Assembly: GCA_006218065.1 (NCBI GenBank)
Contig: VBWE01000028.1
Coordinates: 1-47,129 of the forward strand
Length of the DNA stretch: 47,129 bases
From: Bacteroidota bacterium
GTDB lineage: Bacteria; Bacteroidota; Bacteroidia; Palsa-965
Direction: 5' to 3'
Below the pieces are notes generated by a model, which searched no databases, was not told where the DNA came from, and worked only from the letters and a program-made list of their open reading frames with translations. Of this stretch, positions 7,592 to 16,498 are shown piece by piece (positions within the stretch are counted from its first letter, which is position 1; each line of letters begins with the position of its first letter). Position numbers and translations under genes: made by a program.

Positions 7592-9337
7592 ATGAAAAAA
7601 ACAGCCATACTGATTCCCGCTTTATTTCTCGGCGCCATGCTGCACGGTCAGAATATCATTACCGTTTGCGGCGGCGATTCGGTCATGCTCGTGCTCGATC
7701 AGCCATTTAACGGTACTATTACCTGGCAGCAGAGCAACGACAATATCAACTGGACGAACCTGGCGAGTTCCAATAACGATACGCTGTACATCGTGGCGAA
7801 CAATACGCCGGATTATTTCCGCGCAGGTGTGCAGGAAGCCGTGAACTGCCCGGTTTATTATTCCGCATCCACGCAGATCAACAACAACGGAACGTGGAGC
7901 GCGGGTGTTTCGGTTGCTTATGTAAATCCGCAGACGCATGGAACATACACCATGTACTCCGCGTCGAAGCTCCGCGTTTCGTGGACTGCTCCCGGTTCTT
8001 ATGCGGTTGATCATTACGAAGTGATCGCGACGGAATCCATCAAAGGAACATCGGAAGTTTCATCCACGCCTGCTGCGCAGCTTTCGGATACGCTCGAACT
8101 GCTTAAATCGGCGACCGCATACAGGATCAATGTCCGCGCCTGTGCAGATGCTTCCTGCAGCAGTTACCTCGCCTGCGCAGCCAACGAAACACAAAGCACT
8201 ACCTGGGAAGAATACTGGCAGGTGCAGGGAACCGACAGCGGTTTTGATGATGCCAGTCACCTCATCAGTGATGCGAATACGCTGAACTATGCTTTTGTTT
8301 ACGGGAGCAGTTGGGCGCCTCCCGGGTACCAGGATAAGATCCGTTATTATTATAACCCGCTTGCGGCCAATGAAAAAGGGGCCAAGCCCGCAATAACCAC
8401 GCAGGCCGGTGTAACGGGCAATCTTCCGTCGGTAACCACATTCAGTGCAAATACCGGCACCGGTTTCCTGTCGAATTCGATGCAATGCCCGACCAACGAT
8501 AACGCGATCAACTTTATCGGGCAAACGATCGCCGTACCGTTTAACGGGCAAGTACGCATGTTCATGGAATCTACCGGTGATGACAATCATTCCCGGATTT
8601 ATTCCATCGACAGCCAGGACGGGTATATCGGGAAAGATTTCGACAGCAGTGGCGATTCGGCCTGCAACTGCCAGGGCGGTGATTTTGTTTTCGGCGCCAA
8701 CTGCTCGCTCGATACCGTGCTGGGGATCGCTTCCGACGCCAATTTTTCACAGAACCAGAAAATCAGTGACGTGCGCCAGTTTAAAATCGGCTACCCGATG
8801 GGGAACGACTGGCTGTGGAACGGATCGTCGAATTCGTTTATGGTTTGCACGGTCGATCTCACCGACCTCAACGGACCGAATACGTACCGGATGACGCAGG
8901 CTTTCGCACATTACGACAGCCTGACGCAGAACTGGACGATAGAATACAACGGATCGTACCCGAAAATGTTCGACGGCATGCAGGCCCCGTCTATCGTGCA
9001 CATGGGTGGTAACCGGTACAAAATATATTTTTCATACAACTGGGTTTTGAAAAATCAGCAGCTCAGTTTTACCACGAAAGAAGTCCGCGTGGTTTACGGT
9101 TACGACAAAAACGGTGTGATCTATTTCGATGACTGGGAAACTGTAGCGCAGGGAAGAAATGTGAATTTCCTCTGGGCGAATAATATTCTCCTCCTCCAGC
9201 CGCACGAAACCCAGTTCGACGATTTTCACATGTTCGCTCCCACCGGCGACCCGGATTTCCAGGTGATGTACACCAACGTAGGCATTCCGCCGGCTATGAT
9301 GCCGTTTGTGAACTATTGCCTGCTGCTGAATCCGTGA
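7592..9337 (+). CDS. Secreted Ig/Fn3-containing protein without visible sorting domain
   Basis: A 581-residue exported protein with a signal peptide (MKKTAILIPALFLGAMLHGQ). Residues about 22-95 look like an immunoglobulin-like module (ITWQQSNDNINWTNL, with VTVCGG-type start and a later Cys). Residues about 115-200 look like a fibronectin type III module (LRVSWTAPGSYAVDHYEVIAT and AYRINVRACAD). The long C-terminal part includes FDGMQAPSIVHMGGNRYKIY and WNGSSNSFMVCTVDL, suggestive of a beta-propeller of the glycosidase or sialidase kind, but no catalytic set can be named. The C-terminus (MMPFVNYCLLLNP) does not resemble a T9SS type A domain. It is probably co-transcribed with the two T9SS genes upstream. 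A purine-rich repeat tract follows directly. Confidence 0.8.
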   Translation: MKKTAILIPALFLGAMLHGQNIITVCGGDSVMLVLDQPFNGTITWQQSNDNINWTNLASSNNDTLYIVANNTPDYFRAGVQEAVNCPVYYSASTQINNNGTWSAGVSVAYVNPQTHGTYTMYSASKLRVSWTAPGSYAVDHYEVIATESIKGTSEVSSTPAAQLSDTLELLKSATAYRINVRACADASCSSYLACAANETQSTTWEEYWQVQGTDSGFDDASHLISDANTLNYAFVYGSSWAPPGYQDKIRYYYNPLAANEKGAKPAITTQAGVTGNLPSVTTFSANTGTGFLSNSMQCPTNDNAINFIGQTIAVPFNGQVRMFMESTGDDNHSRIYSIDSQDGYIGKDFDSSGDSACNCQGGDFVFGANCSLDTVLGIASDANFSQNQKISDVRQFKIGYPMGNDWLWNGSSNSFMVCTVDLTDLNGPNTYRMTQAFAHYDSLTQNWTIEYNGSYPKMFDGMQAPSIVHMGGNRYKIYFSYNWVLKNQQLSFTTKEVRVVYGYDKNGVIYFDDWETVAQGRNVNFLWANNILLLQPHETQFDDFHMFAPTGDPDFQVMYTNVGIPPAMMPFVNYCLLLNP

Positions 9338-9345
9338 TTTAAAAA

Positions 9346-9427
9346 ACAAAGGACAAATAGCAAAGGGCAAAAGCAAAAGGCAAAGGCAAAAGCAAAGAGC
9401 AAAAGGCAAAGGGTAGAAAAACAAAGA
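9346..9427. repeat. A-rich CAAAGGCAAAAG-type tandem tract
   Basis: About 80 bp of degenerate direct repeats of CAAAGG / CAAAAGG / GCAAAAG units on the plus strand, lying between two plus-strand genes. There is no coding content. It is a strongly strand-asymmetric purine tract and could mark a replication-slippage product. Confidence 0.8.
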
Positions 9428-9442
9428 ACGAAGATATTTATC

Positions 9443-10546
9443 ATGAACAGAACCGTATTTCTCTTTTGTATCTTATTTGGTTTCGCCGCTGCGCGTGCTT
9501 CTGCGCAATTGCCTCCCGCGGCGCAGGCCTTATATGACTCGGCATGGGCGCAGGATTCTTTAATTGTACAATATGCCATAAACAACGGCGCGCAGATCAT
9601 AGCTACACCCGATAGCAATTCATTTTATGTGCAGTGGTTTCCTGTGGGTTCAACGCCCAATGCGACTCCTCTTGTCGTCAGCCTGCACGGGTCGGACGGC
9701 TACGCGTTTCACGAATTTTTCAGCTGGCATGCCCGGGCCCAGCTGCACGGATGCGGAGTGATCGCGCTGCAGTGGTACCGTCCGGATCATAGTTTCCCGT
9801 ATGATTATTTTCCCGATGATACGCTTTACAGGTATATTGATTCGGCGTTGACCGGTATCAGTTATCCTTCGGGCAAAGCGCTTCTGCACGGTTTCAGCCG
9901 CGGTTCCGCACGATCATACGCAGTCGTATTCAACGATATTCAAAGCGGGAAAAATTATTTTTGCACCACCATATCCAATGCAGGCGGGGCGGAACTGACT
10001 TATCCCCTGTACACGCAAATTGATACCGGCCTGTATGGCCCGAACGTTTTTGCAGGCAAGCGCTGGAATTTGTTTTGCGGAGGACAGGACACCAACCCCA
10101 CGCAGTCAGGCTGCATCGGGATGACGAATACGCAGGCCTGGCTGCAGGGACAGGGAGCGACAGTGGATATATTTATCCAGGATTCTGCGCTCGGGCATAA
10201 CGGGTTCCAGTTGCAGTCGAGTTTTGCTTATAAAGATTCCATACTGGATAATTACCTTTCCTGTTATGCCGGAACATTATCCGCCGGGGAGGAACTGCAC
10301 AAAACAGCGATCAGCGTTTTCCCGAATCCTTTTGCTGATGAAACACGGATCCGTTCCGAACTCTTTTTGAAAAACGCGACCCTGTCGGTTTATAATGCGC
10401 TCGGGCAGGAAATAAAACGCATAAAAAATATTTCGGGACAAGAAATTAAACTGCGGCGCAATAATTTACCGGCGGGTATCTACTGGATTCGGCTGGCAGA
10501 AGACAATCAGGCCGGCAGCGTCGTCAGGTTGATCATAAGCGATTGA
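9443..10546 (+). CDS. Secreted alpha/beta-hydrolase with T9SS type A sorting domain
   Basis: A 367-residue protein with a signal peptide (about residues 1-21, ending ASAQ). Residues about 70-265 form an alpha/beta-hydrolase-like domain: PLVVSLHGSDG (oxyanion-hole strand/loop), the nucleophile elbow LLHGFSRGSAR with Ser at about residue 152, and a late DSALGHNGFQ that fits the catalytic His. The acid residue is not certain. The last ~80 residues are a T9SS type A sorting domain (ISVFPNPFADETRI, LSVYNALGQEIKRI, LPAGIYWIRLAEDN). It is therefore predicted to be a cell-surface or released esterase/peptidase-like hydrolase. The substrate cannot be read from the sequence. It is followed tail-to-tail by the minus-strand TPR protein, whose stop lies 9 nt away. 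Confidence 0.85.
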   Translation: MNRTVFLFCILFGFAAARASAQLPPAAQALYDSAWAQDSLIVQYAINNGAQIIATPDSNSFYVQWFPVGSTPNATPLVVSLHGSDGYAFHEFFSWHARAQLHGCGVIALQWYRPDHSFPYDYFPDDTLYRYIDSALTGISYPSGKALLHGFSRGSARSYAVVFNDIQSGKNYFCTTISNAGGAELTYPLYTQIDTGLYGPNVFAGKRWNLFCGGQDTNPTQSGCIGMTNTQAWLQGQGATVDIFIQDSALGHNGFQLQSSFAYKDSILDNYLSCYAGTLSAGEELHKTAISVFPNPFADETRIRSELFLKNATLSVYNALGQEIKRIKNISGQEIKLRRNNLPAGIYWIRLAEDNQAGSVVRLIISD

Positions 10547-10555
10547 GATTCCCGA

Positions 10556-12799
10556 TCAATTCCCCGTGAAGCTGGAAAAATGTCCGCACTCACGGAGCAC
10601 TTCTTTATAATATGCCGTATTCCGGTAATCGGATGAAAGCAGGCTGAAATAGTGTTCGTAGTTTTCATTTTTTACGTCACCGTAATCGCTGCTGATGTAA
10701 TACAGGTTCTGCTCGCATTTCGCGGCCATGAAACAGCATTTTGCGGCAAACTCCTTATTGTTCGCCAGCAGCCTTGCTTTTTCATAGTACTTCATCGCTT
10801 CGGAACAATCCATGTGCGCACTGTTGATCGTTTTTTGATCGCTGGTAACATAGGCTCCGTGATTGCGTCCCTCTTCCAGCGCATACCAGCTGTTTCCGTA
10901 ATACGACATGTTGTACAGTCCGTTCGCATATTGAAAACAATACTCCGCCTGCTTCGGTCCCGAAATATTCGCCTGCGTTTTAAGCCGTTCCATTTTTTTG
11001 GTAAAATCCAGCCGCGTCATTTTAACCTGCTGCGCAGGATCGTTGTAATCGCAATCGTGGCAATCGTTGATGTGAATGACGAACGGATCAGCCGGAAGAC
11101 TGCTGTTCGCGCCTTTCGAGAACCACTGCATGGCGCTTTTATAATTGAGTTCCGCAAAAGCGTCAATTCCTTTTTGCTCGTATAATTGCGCGAGCTTAAT
11201 ACTGTATTTATCGGCCAGGTATTCTTCGAAAGGCGACTTGTCGGGCTGCTCGAGGAAGCTGATCATTTCATCTACCGGGTAATTACCATCATCCGTAGAA
11301 AAATAATCGAAACGGCCCGAAGCGGAAAGCGACTGGCAGATCGCTGCCTTGGCTGTCTCGGATTGATTGGAATACATTTCGGACAGTTTGCCCATGATGT
11401 GCATGAGTGCGGCGATCACGCTTTTTCCTGCGCCCGGGTGCAGTTCATCAAGCGTATGTATTTTCGCGAACAGGTTTGTTTCCTGCACTTTCGAAATCCC
11501 GGAAAGCTGGTCCACATCCTGCACGATGCGCATGATTTTTACCTGGTCGCGCATGATGGAATCGGCTGGCGCTGTTTTTTCCGCTTTGGCATACCAGTTT
11601 TCGGCGTCCGTATAATCGCCTTCCAGGTAAGCGATATAGCCTGCGGAAAATTCCCATATCTGCGGGCAATGCAGCCCGCCGCCGCGAAGCGCATCCAGTA
11701 TCCTGCGGCGTGTGGCAGAAAAACTCGATTTGTCTCCGCCTGAAGCCTGGGTGATCTGCTGCATTTCGCGAACGAGCAAAACGTCGAGGTACCTGGACGA
11801 AGGTTCCAGTTTATAAACCTGCCCGATCGCTTCGCCGGGATTTGCACCGTCGCTCATTTTATCCAGCGCGATCATCACGGCGCGTTCGTGGTTGTTTTTG
11901 CAGAAATTGTAATTATCATCCGCAAACCCGTTCGCCCCGATTCCCGAGCAGAATTTGTAGCTCAGCGCATAAATGCCCCATTCGCCCTGCGGATAATATT
12001 TATCGAAGAGCATGGCGAAAATGTAACGCGCTTCATCGTACCGTTTCAGTTCTTTCAGCGCACCGCCTTTGGCCGAAAGCGCCCTGCGCGCGACCGTAGT
12101 CACACTTTTGCTTTGCCCGAAATACGTATCGTAATATTTCACACAGTCCGCCGGCTTTCCCGCATAACGCGCCAGCCGGAGCAACTGGAAAGCATACCGT
12201 TCGCGCAGGAATTCGTTTTTGGTTTTTTTGATCATTTGCTCCGCTTCTTTCTCCAGCAGCAGCATGGCGGCGGTATCGCGGACAGGCTGTACCCAGTCCT
12301 GGTAGGCGCCGGTCATCGCATGCGCTTCGCAGCGGCGTGCAAAAACAAGGTATTCCGCTGCGCGCGAATCGCGGCTGCCGGCTAAATACTGCGCGGCCGT
12401 ATTTTCTGCAAGTTCCTTTTTCTGCGGCGTTTTTTTCTTCAGCACCGTTTTAGCCAGTTCCTCGAGATCAGCCTGCGACGCACCGTACACGAGCAAATCC
12501 ACATGTACATCGGACGGAATATTCTTCATGTACGCCTTCCACTCAGCCACGGTTTCGTCGCGATAGATATCACCGTGATCGGTTGGCGGATCGCCGTCGT
12601 AAAAGCGTCCGTAGGCGGTATAATAAAACGGCTTGTAAAAATTATCGCAGGCCATTTCCTGGTTATACATGGTTTCCCCGGAGGTTTCCCATTCCCAATC
12701 CCATCCGCCGCAGGCTTCGGCCACTTGTATCGCCGCAGGCAGCAGCGCCAGGCTAACGCAGCTCAGCCAGAACAGCTTCCAGTTCTTTTTCCGTTTCAT
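10556..12799 (-). CDS. Large exported TPR-like repeat protein
   Basis: A 747-residue protein. The N-terminus carries a basic stretch and a hydrophobic signal (LFWLSCVSLALLPAAIQVAEA), followed by the Trp-rich CGGWDWEWE. The rest is mostly alpha-helical with TPR-like hairpins, for example AEYLVFARRCEAHAMTGAYQDW, YTDAENWYAKAEKTAP and FAELNYKSAMQWFSKGAN. A Cys/His cluster (HINDCHDCDY) lies at about residue 580. It is probably periplasmic or outer-membrane-associated, acting as a protein-interaction scaffold. It overlaps the upstream lipoprotein gene by 47 bp in another frame, so the two are translationally linked and probably act together. No enzymatic motif is seen and the family role is unknown to me. 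Confidence 0.8.
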   Translation of the reverse strand: MKRKKNWKLFWLSCVSLALLPAAIQVAEACGGWDWEWETSGETMYNQEMACDNFYKPFYYTAYGRFYDGDPPTDHGDIYRDETVAEWKAYMKNIPSDVHVDLLVYGASQADLEELAKTVLKKKTPQKKELAENTAAQYLAGSRDSRAAEYLVFARRCEAHAMTGAYQDWVQPVRDTAAMLLLEKEAEQMIKKTKNEFLRERYAFQLLRLARYAGKPADCVKYYDTYFGQSKSVTTVARRALSAKGGALKELKRYDEARYIFAMLFDKYYPQGEWGIYALSYKFCSGIGANGFADDNYNFCKNNHERAVMIALDKMSDGANPGEAIGQVYKLEPSSRYLDVLLVREMQQITQASGGDKSSFSATRRRILDALRGGGLHCPQIWEFSAGYIAYLEGDYTDAENWYAKAEKTAPADSIMRDQVKIMRIVQDVDQLSGISKVQETNLFAKIHTLDELHPGAGKSVIAALMHIMGKLSEMYSNQSETAKAAICQSLSASGRFDYFSTDDGNYPVDEMISFLEQPDKSPFEEYLADKYSIKLAQLYEQKGIDAFAELNYKSAMQWFSKGANSSLPADPFVIHINDCHDCDYNDPAQQVKMTRLDFTKKMERLKTQANISGPKQAEYCFQYANGLYNMSYYGNSWYALEEGRNHGAYVTSDQKTINSAHMDCSEAMKYYEKARLLANNKEFAAKCCFMAAKCEQNLYYISSDYGDVKNENYEHYFSLLSSDYRNTAYYKEVLRECGHFSSFTGN

Positions 12800-13826
12800 C
12801 GGTAAATTGTTTTTGATCCAGGTCGAAAAAAATCACGCGCAGGTTTCGTTCACGAATATACGGCGCAATCTGCGCAGCCGCCGCACGGCAGTTTTCCAGG
12901 GAAACCGGCTCGAGCCGGAGCAGGTCGCCGGCCTGCAGGTCATGCCCTTCTATCCGCTGCGGCTGCAGCACACGCGCACGGTATGCGCCGATCCGTTCCA
13001 CATTTTTCAGCGCAGCAAACTGTTTTTCATCCATATTATTCAGCAGCCCGGCGGTTTTCCCGTTCCGCTGCACCACCGTCCACGAAAACCAGGGCAGCGC
13101 AAGGTCGAGCGCAAGCGGGTAACGGTCGAAGTTCACGAGGTAATTCCCCGCAACCGCCGGATCGTAAATGGAATTTTTGGTTTTCGGATCGGACAGGTCG
13201 CCCATGTTGTAAAACATAAGCGTGCCACGGTCTGCCGGCGGTACGCCGGTTTTTTCGAAATACTTGACCTGGTGCAGCCGGATCGTTACTGAAAGTTTTT
13301 TCTGCTTCGCATGAAGACTGTCAGCCACATTTTTCACCAGGGCGAAATAACGTTCCTTCGTGCTTTCGCTCCAGTCGCAATCGAGTTGTATTTCGGGCCA
13401 GGGTGGGTTGCCGGCTTTCGTCATGAGTTGCGCCACGCGGGTAAAAATCCGCGCACCGAGCGCCCGCACCGCGGTATCGGGCATTTCACGCAGCGCTTCG
13501 TTCGTGACGTAAACAACGGGAACAAGCGTATCCGCCGCAGGCTGCTGCCTGAATACAATATCCGAAACCGGGAACGCATCCGCCCGTTCGCTGTTCCATT
13601 CCACGTCAAAAAAACGGAGGTACATCCGCCCGCCCGCTATTTTCCGCACGCGCTCCGTGATGTCCGGCGGCAGATCATAAACCGTTTTCCAGTAATAAAA
13701 CGAAGGCTGCACCTGCCGCAGAACCGGTTTTTCTTCGCTGCAGGCCGTCCAGCAAAAAAAACAGGCAAGCAGAACAGAATTTGCCCGGCGGAAATTTTTG
13801 AAAACAGTATGCAGCCCGTGGTTCAT
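12753..13826 (-). CDS. Putative lipoprotein with TIM-barrel-like domain
   Basis: A 357-residue protein. Residues about 15-35 are a hydrophobic export signal with a lipobox-like WTAC-SEE (an earlier LLAC is an alternative). The mature domain begins PSFYYWKTVYDLP and has strand-rich motifs, MYLRFFDVEW, PEIQLDCDWSESTKERYF and LSVTIRLHQVKYF, typical of a beta/alpha barrel of the glycosidase-like (DUF3142-type) kind. The segment LDCDW carries two Asp residues that could be catalytic or ligand-binding. Its 3' end overlaps the start of the TPR gene by 47 bp. Membership in a particular enzyme family is inference; the export signal and gene overlap are seen directly. Confidence 0.75.
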   Translation of the reverse strand: MNHGLHTVFKNFRRANSVLLACFFCWTACSEEKPVLRQVQPSFYYWKTVYDLPPDITERVRKIAGGRMYLRFFDVEWNSERADAFPVSDIVFRQQPAADTLVPVVYVTNEALREMPDTAVRALGARIFTRVAQLMTKAGNPPWPEIQLDCDWSESTKERYFALVKNVADSLHAKQKKLSVTIRLHQVKYFEKTGVPPADRGTLMFYNMGDLSDPKTKNSIYDPAVAGNYLVNFDRYPLALDLALPWFSWTVVQRNGKTAGLLNNMDEKQFAALKNVERIGAYRARVLQPQRIEGHDLQAGDLLRLEPVSLENCRAAAAQIAPYIRERNLRVIFFDLDQKQFTDETEKELEAVLAELR

Positions 13827-13836
13827 GATCGCTTTA

Positions 13837-13844
13837 CAAAAGTA
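13837..13844 (-). promoter_or_regulatory. -7 box for the lipoprotein/TPR gene pair
   Basis: The minus strand reads TACTTTTG, an exact TAnnTTTG match, 11 nt upstream of the start codon at 13826. That implies a very short 5' leader. A partial -33 (CTTT) lies 19 nt further upstream. Confidence 0.5.
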
Positions 13845-13906
13845 AAGTATCGCCCTGCCCGAAAAAGGGAAAACTGATAAGTGTCGGGAAACGAATGGGA
13901 AATGTA

Positions 13907-14143
13907 TAAAATTCCTCAGGAGATCGTTTTACACGAAAGTCTTTTTATACTTCGGAACAGATCCGTTTCGAGCGGCAGTCGGCAGCGGCAGGAGGCAGTC
14001 AACGTAATGCGCTTCGCTTGTTGCCTGGATTTTCCAGGAGCATTGTTGTAATACAAAGACTGCTACTGCCGCTGCCGACTGCCGCTCGAACTATTCCGAT
14101 GTAACCGATCCTGATTTTGTAAAAGGTACACAGAGGAATTTTA
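13907..14143. repeat. Palindromic intergenic element, copy B
   Basis: A 237-bp element with ends TAAAATTCCTC (13907-13917) and GAGGAATTTTA (14133-14143), perfectly mirrored. Inner arms CGGCAGTCGGCAGCGGCAG and CTGCCGCTGCCGACTGCCG mirror each other. The core has CCTGGATTTTCCAGG (a hairpin in itself) followed by GCATTGTTGTAATACAAAG, which is nearly identical to copy C. The right end contributes the stop codon (TAA, 14141-14143) of the neighbouring minus-strand gene. It fills most of the 314-bp gap between the lipoprotein gene and that gene. Confidence 0.85.
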
Positions 14144-14515
14144 CATGAACTGCTTCAGCCACGCTATCGCTTCTTCTTCGTTGGAAAACATCCGTATCGG
14201 TGTAGCCGGTTTAAAAACACTCACATACAGGTTGATCGTAAACTGGATAAACGAACTGGATGAAACGACCGCCGTCGCAAGCCGGGTTTTCGACTTTTCG
14301 GAAGAGTATTGCTGGGCTTTTCGCGAAACCGTATAATCGTCTGTCGAGTCTAAAAGCACCGGGACCCGTTTGCCTTCGGTGAGCCGTTCGCAGGCCTCGA
14401 AATAAATGATGGCGTCTTCGAGATCGACGATAACATCGGCTTTCGGTTTTACACGCAGGATACCGTCGTCGCCGTAAACAATAGAGTACTTGGAAGTCAA
14501 CGCTTCTTTTGCCAT
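14141..14515 (-). CDS. STAS/SEC14-like small cytoplasmic protein
   Basis: A 124-residue soluble protein without a signal peptide. The pattern of strands and helices (YSIVYGDDGILRVKPKAD, VPVLLDSTDDYTVS, PIRMFSNEEEAIAWLKQFM) fits the alpha/beta STAS/SEC14-like fold found in many small Bacteroidota proteins. In such proteins the central VPVLLDST strand ends near a helix N-terminus that can carry a regulatory Ser/Thr. No partner kinase or anti-sigma factor is adjacent. The stop codon lies inside the terminus of palindromic element B, so element insertion may have set or trimmed the C-terminus. The 5' leader is about 80 nt and contains a hairpin. Confidence 0.7.
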   Translation of the reverse strand: MAKEALTSKYSIVYGDDGILRVKPKADVIVDLEDAIIYFEACERLTEGKRVPVLLDSTDDYTVSRKAQQYSSEKSKTRLATAVVSSSSFIQFTINLYVSVFKPATPIRMFSNEEEAIAWLKQFM

Positions 14516-14545
14516 GGGATGTTGTTATTTAAAACAATATCAGGC

Positions 14546-14609
14546 TACTGGTGCGGTCAAGAAGCGTGTGTGGGAGATGAACCGCCAGTAACTAATAAGA
14601 ACAAAGGTA
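14546..14609 (-). promoter_or_regulatory. -7 box and 5'-leader hairpin of the STAS-like gene
   Basis: The minus strand has an exact -7 box TACCTTTG at 14602-14609. Within the predicted 5' leader, ACCGCCAGTA (14581-14590) is mirrored by TACTGGTGCGGT (14546-14557) with a one-base bulge, giving a stable hairpin that ends about 30 nt before the start codon. Function unknown. The rest of the 252-bp gap shows a TAAATTTG box (14753-14760) for the plus-strand peptidase gene and nothing else. Confidence 0.45.
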
Positions 14610-14767
14610 GATCATTCCCGGAAAAAAGAACTACTGTTCGTAACAATAACAGGGTGTTCAAAAAAAATGCCACAACAGTTTAGAAACTATGCCGCACATC
14701 AGAACATGCCTCCGCTAGTGTAGATAATGGCTCCCGGGCTTGTTTTGCCGGTTAAATTTGAATCAAT

Positions 14768-16426
14768 ATGAAAAAACAGCTGCTGTTATTGATAAACCTG
14801 CTGGTCATCCTGATCAGTGTGCCCATGTACGCAACCGTGCAGGACAGTACATTTTATTACACGATAAAAGCGGTACCGAAGAAGGATCGTACCGATATTG
14901 AAGTTTCGCTCCGCTGTACGATCCACAAAGACAGCATGCTTACTGTTTTTCTGCCGGGTGATTACTACGGCGTGCAGGACCTGCATAAATATGTAAGTTC
15001 TTTTGAAGCTGATGGCGGAAGCAAACTGCAACCGGTAAGCGACAAGCTCAAACGCCTGGTCGCCCCGGACAATACCGGCGAAGTGCGTGTGAAATATATT
15101 CTTTCCTACAATCCTGCCGAGCTGGAGGATTATACTTTTGGTCCGAATACCGGGCCGGGACATTTTCACCTTGCTTTCTGCCAGTGGATGCTTCGCCCGG
15201 CGAACCCGGAAATAAGTTACCCGTGGAAAATAGAGATCGGTTCTCCTGTAAAAGGATGGCATTATTATTCCTCGCTTTCCGGGGATCCAATGCAGACAGA
15301 GGCACGAAAAAGCTATTATGATCTCATCTCCTATGCGCTCGGGGGCGGATCCCAGTTCGCAAAAACATTCCGGGTGAAAGACAAACCGGTACATGTATTC
15401 ATCAGGGGAAATTTCAGCATCACCAAAGAAGATATTTTCAGCAGCGTGGAAAAAATCGTGAACTGCCAGCGCAGCTTGTTCAACGATTATGATTTTCCGT
15501 TTTTCAACATCACCATCCTGGAGAAAGGCGACAATATTGCAGGCACCTGTGTACCGAATATGTTCGTTTGTTTTGTCAAACCGGGGATTACAAGAGAAGA
15601 GTTGTACTACATTCTTTCCCACGAGATGTTTCACGTCTGGCTCGGTCAGAAAATCTACTTCCCGAATCCTCCCGGCGAGCCTATCAACAGGTTCCAGTGG
15701 GTTCTCGAGGGACTCACGGATTATTGCGCCCGGAAAATACTGCTTGAAGAAAAACTGGTAAGCCGTTCCTATTTCATTGAAACGGTTAACAGGGACCTGG
15801 TCAATATTGCCGATAATCCTTACCGTAATGCGGCTTTCTCAAAACTGTGCGGCATGGCGGATTCCGGCAGGTACGGGCAGGCGGCCAGCAAACTGCAATA
15901 TTACCGGGGCGCGCTTATTTCGCTGGGCTGGGAAAAACGGATGGATCCGGCGAAAAACATTTTCCATTTGATGAACGACCTGTACCAATTGGCCAAGCCG
16001 GGCGAAGGAATAGTGGAACCGGCGAAATTTTTCGAACTCGGGACAAAATACGGATTGGATATCCAGGCTGATTTTGAAAAATATATTCTCCGGGGAGAAA
16101 CGATTGTTCCTTCGGCCGATGCTTTCGGCAGCGACTATACACTCGCTGAAAAACGAATTCCTTCGTTCAGCTTGGGTTTCAACCGCGACCTGTCGTCCAA
16201 AAACGGGAAACTGTCGGGCGTAGATGAAAATGGTCCCGCCTGGCGGGCCGGGGCGCGCGAAGGCATGGTATTCGTTTCTACCCGGAATACCAACCGTTTC
16301 GGCAACAACTGGTCGTCCGTAGAACCCATGGAACTTACCGTAAAAATAGACGGGGAGGAAAAAGTATTCCGTTACTTTCCGCACGGCAGCGATATGACGC
16401 TTCAGTTATATTCGCCAAAGCAGTAG
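14768..16426 (+). CDS. M61-like zinc metallopeptidase with C-terminal PDZ-like region
   Basis: A 552-residue exported protein (signal peptide about residues 1-22). An N-terminal beta-rich region precedes a gluzincin catalytic domain with the zinc motif HEMFH (His285, Glu286, His289) and a third ligand/active-site region WVLEGLTDYCARK (Glu314). This matches the layout of M61 glycyl-aminopeptidase relatives. Near the C-terminus, LSGVDENGPAWRAGAREGMVFV resembles the carboxylate-binding and alpha-helical part of a PDZ domain, the usual companion of M61 peptidases. It probably acts in the periplasm as an aminopeptidase or on cell-envelope peptides. It ends convergently against the thioredoxin-fold gene. 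Confidence 0.85.
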   Translation: MKKQLLLLINLLVILISVPMYATVQDSTFYYTIKAVPKKDRTDIEVSLRCTIHKDSMLTVFLPGDYYGVQDLHKYVSSFEADGGSKLQPVSDKLKRLVAPDNTGEVRVKYILSYNPAELEDYTFGPNTGPGHFHLAFCQWMLRPANPEISYPWKIEIGSPVKGWHYYSSLSGDPMQTEARKSYYDLISYALGGGSQFAKTFRVKDKPVHVFIRGNFSITKEDIFSSVEKIVNCQRSLFNDYDFPFFNITILEKGDNIAGTCVPNMFVCFVKPGITREELYYILSHEMFHVWLGQKIYFPNPPGEPINRFQWVLEGLTDYCARKILLEEKLVSRSYFIETVNRDLVNIADNPYRNAAFSKLCGMADSGRYGQAASKLQYYRGALISLGWEKRMDPAKNIFHLMNDLYQLAKPGEGIVEPAKFFELGTKYGLDIQADFEKYILRGETIVPSADAFGSDYTLAEKRIPSFSLGFNRDLSSKNGKLSGVDENGPAWRAGAREGMVFVSTRNTNRFGNNWSSVEPMELTVKIDGEEKVFRYFPHGSDMTLQLYSPKQ

Positions 16427-16438
16427 TAAAACAGGTTG

Positions 16439-16490
16439 CGCAGATTATTTAATATCTGTTTCCCATCTGTGCTAATCTGCGTAATCTGCG
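16439..16490. repeat. Inverted/direct repeat of CGCAGATTA units
   Basis: CGCAGATTA (16439-16447) is mirrored by two consecutive TAATCTGCG copies (16473-16481 and 16482-16490). It lies between convergent genes and could fold in the RNA of both, so it may serve as a transcript-end structure, although no T-tract follows. It belongs to a sequence class distinct from the other palindromes in this window. Confidence 0.7.
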
Positions 16491-16498
16491 GCTGAATT

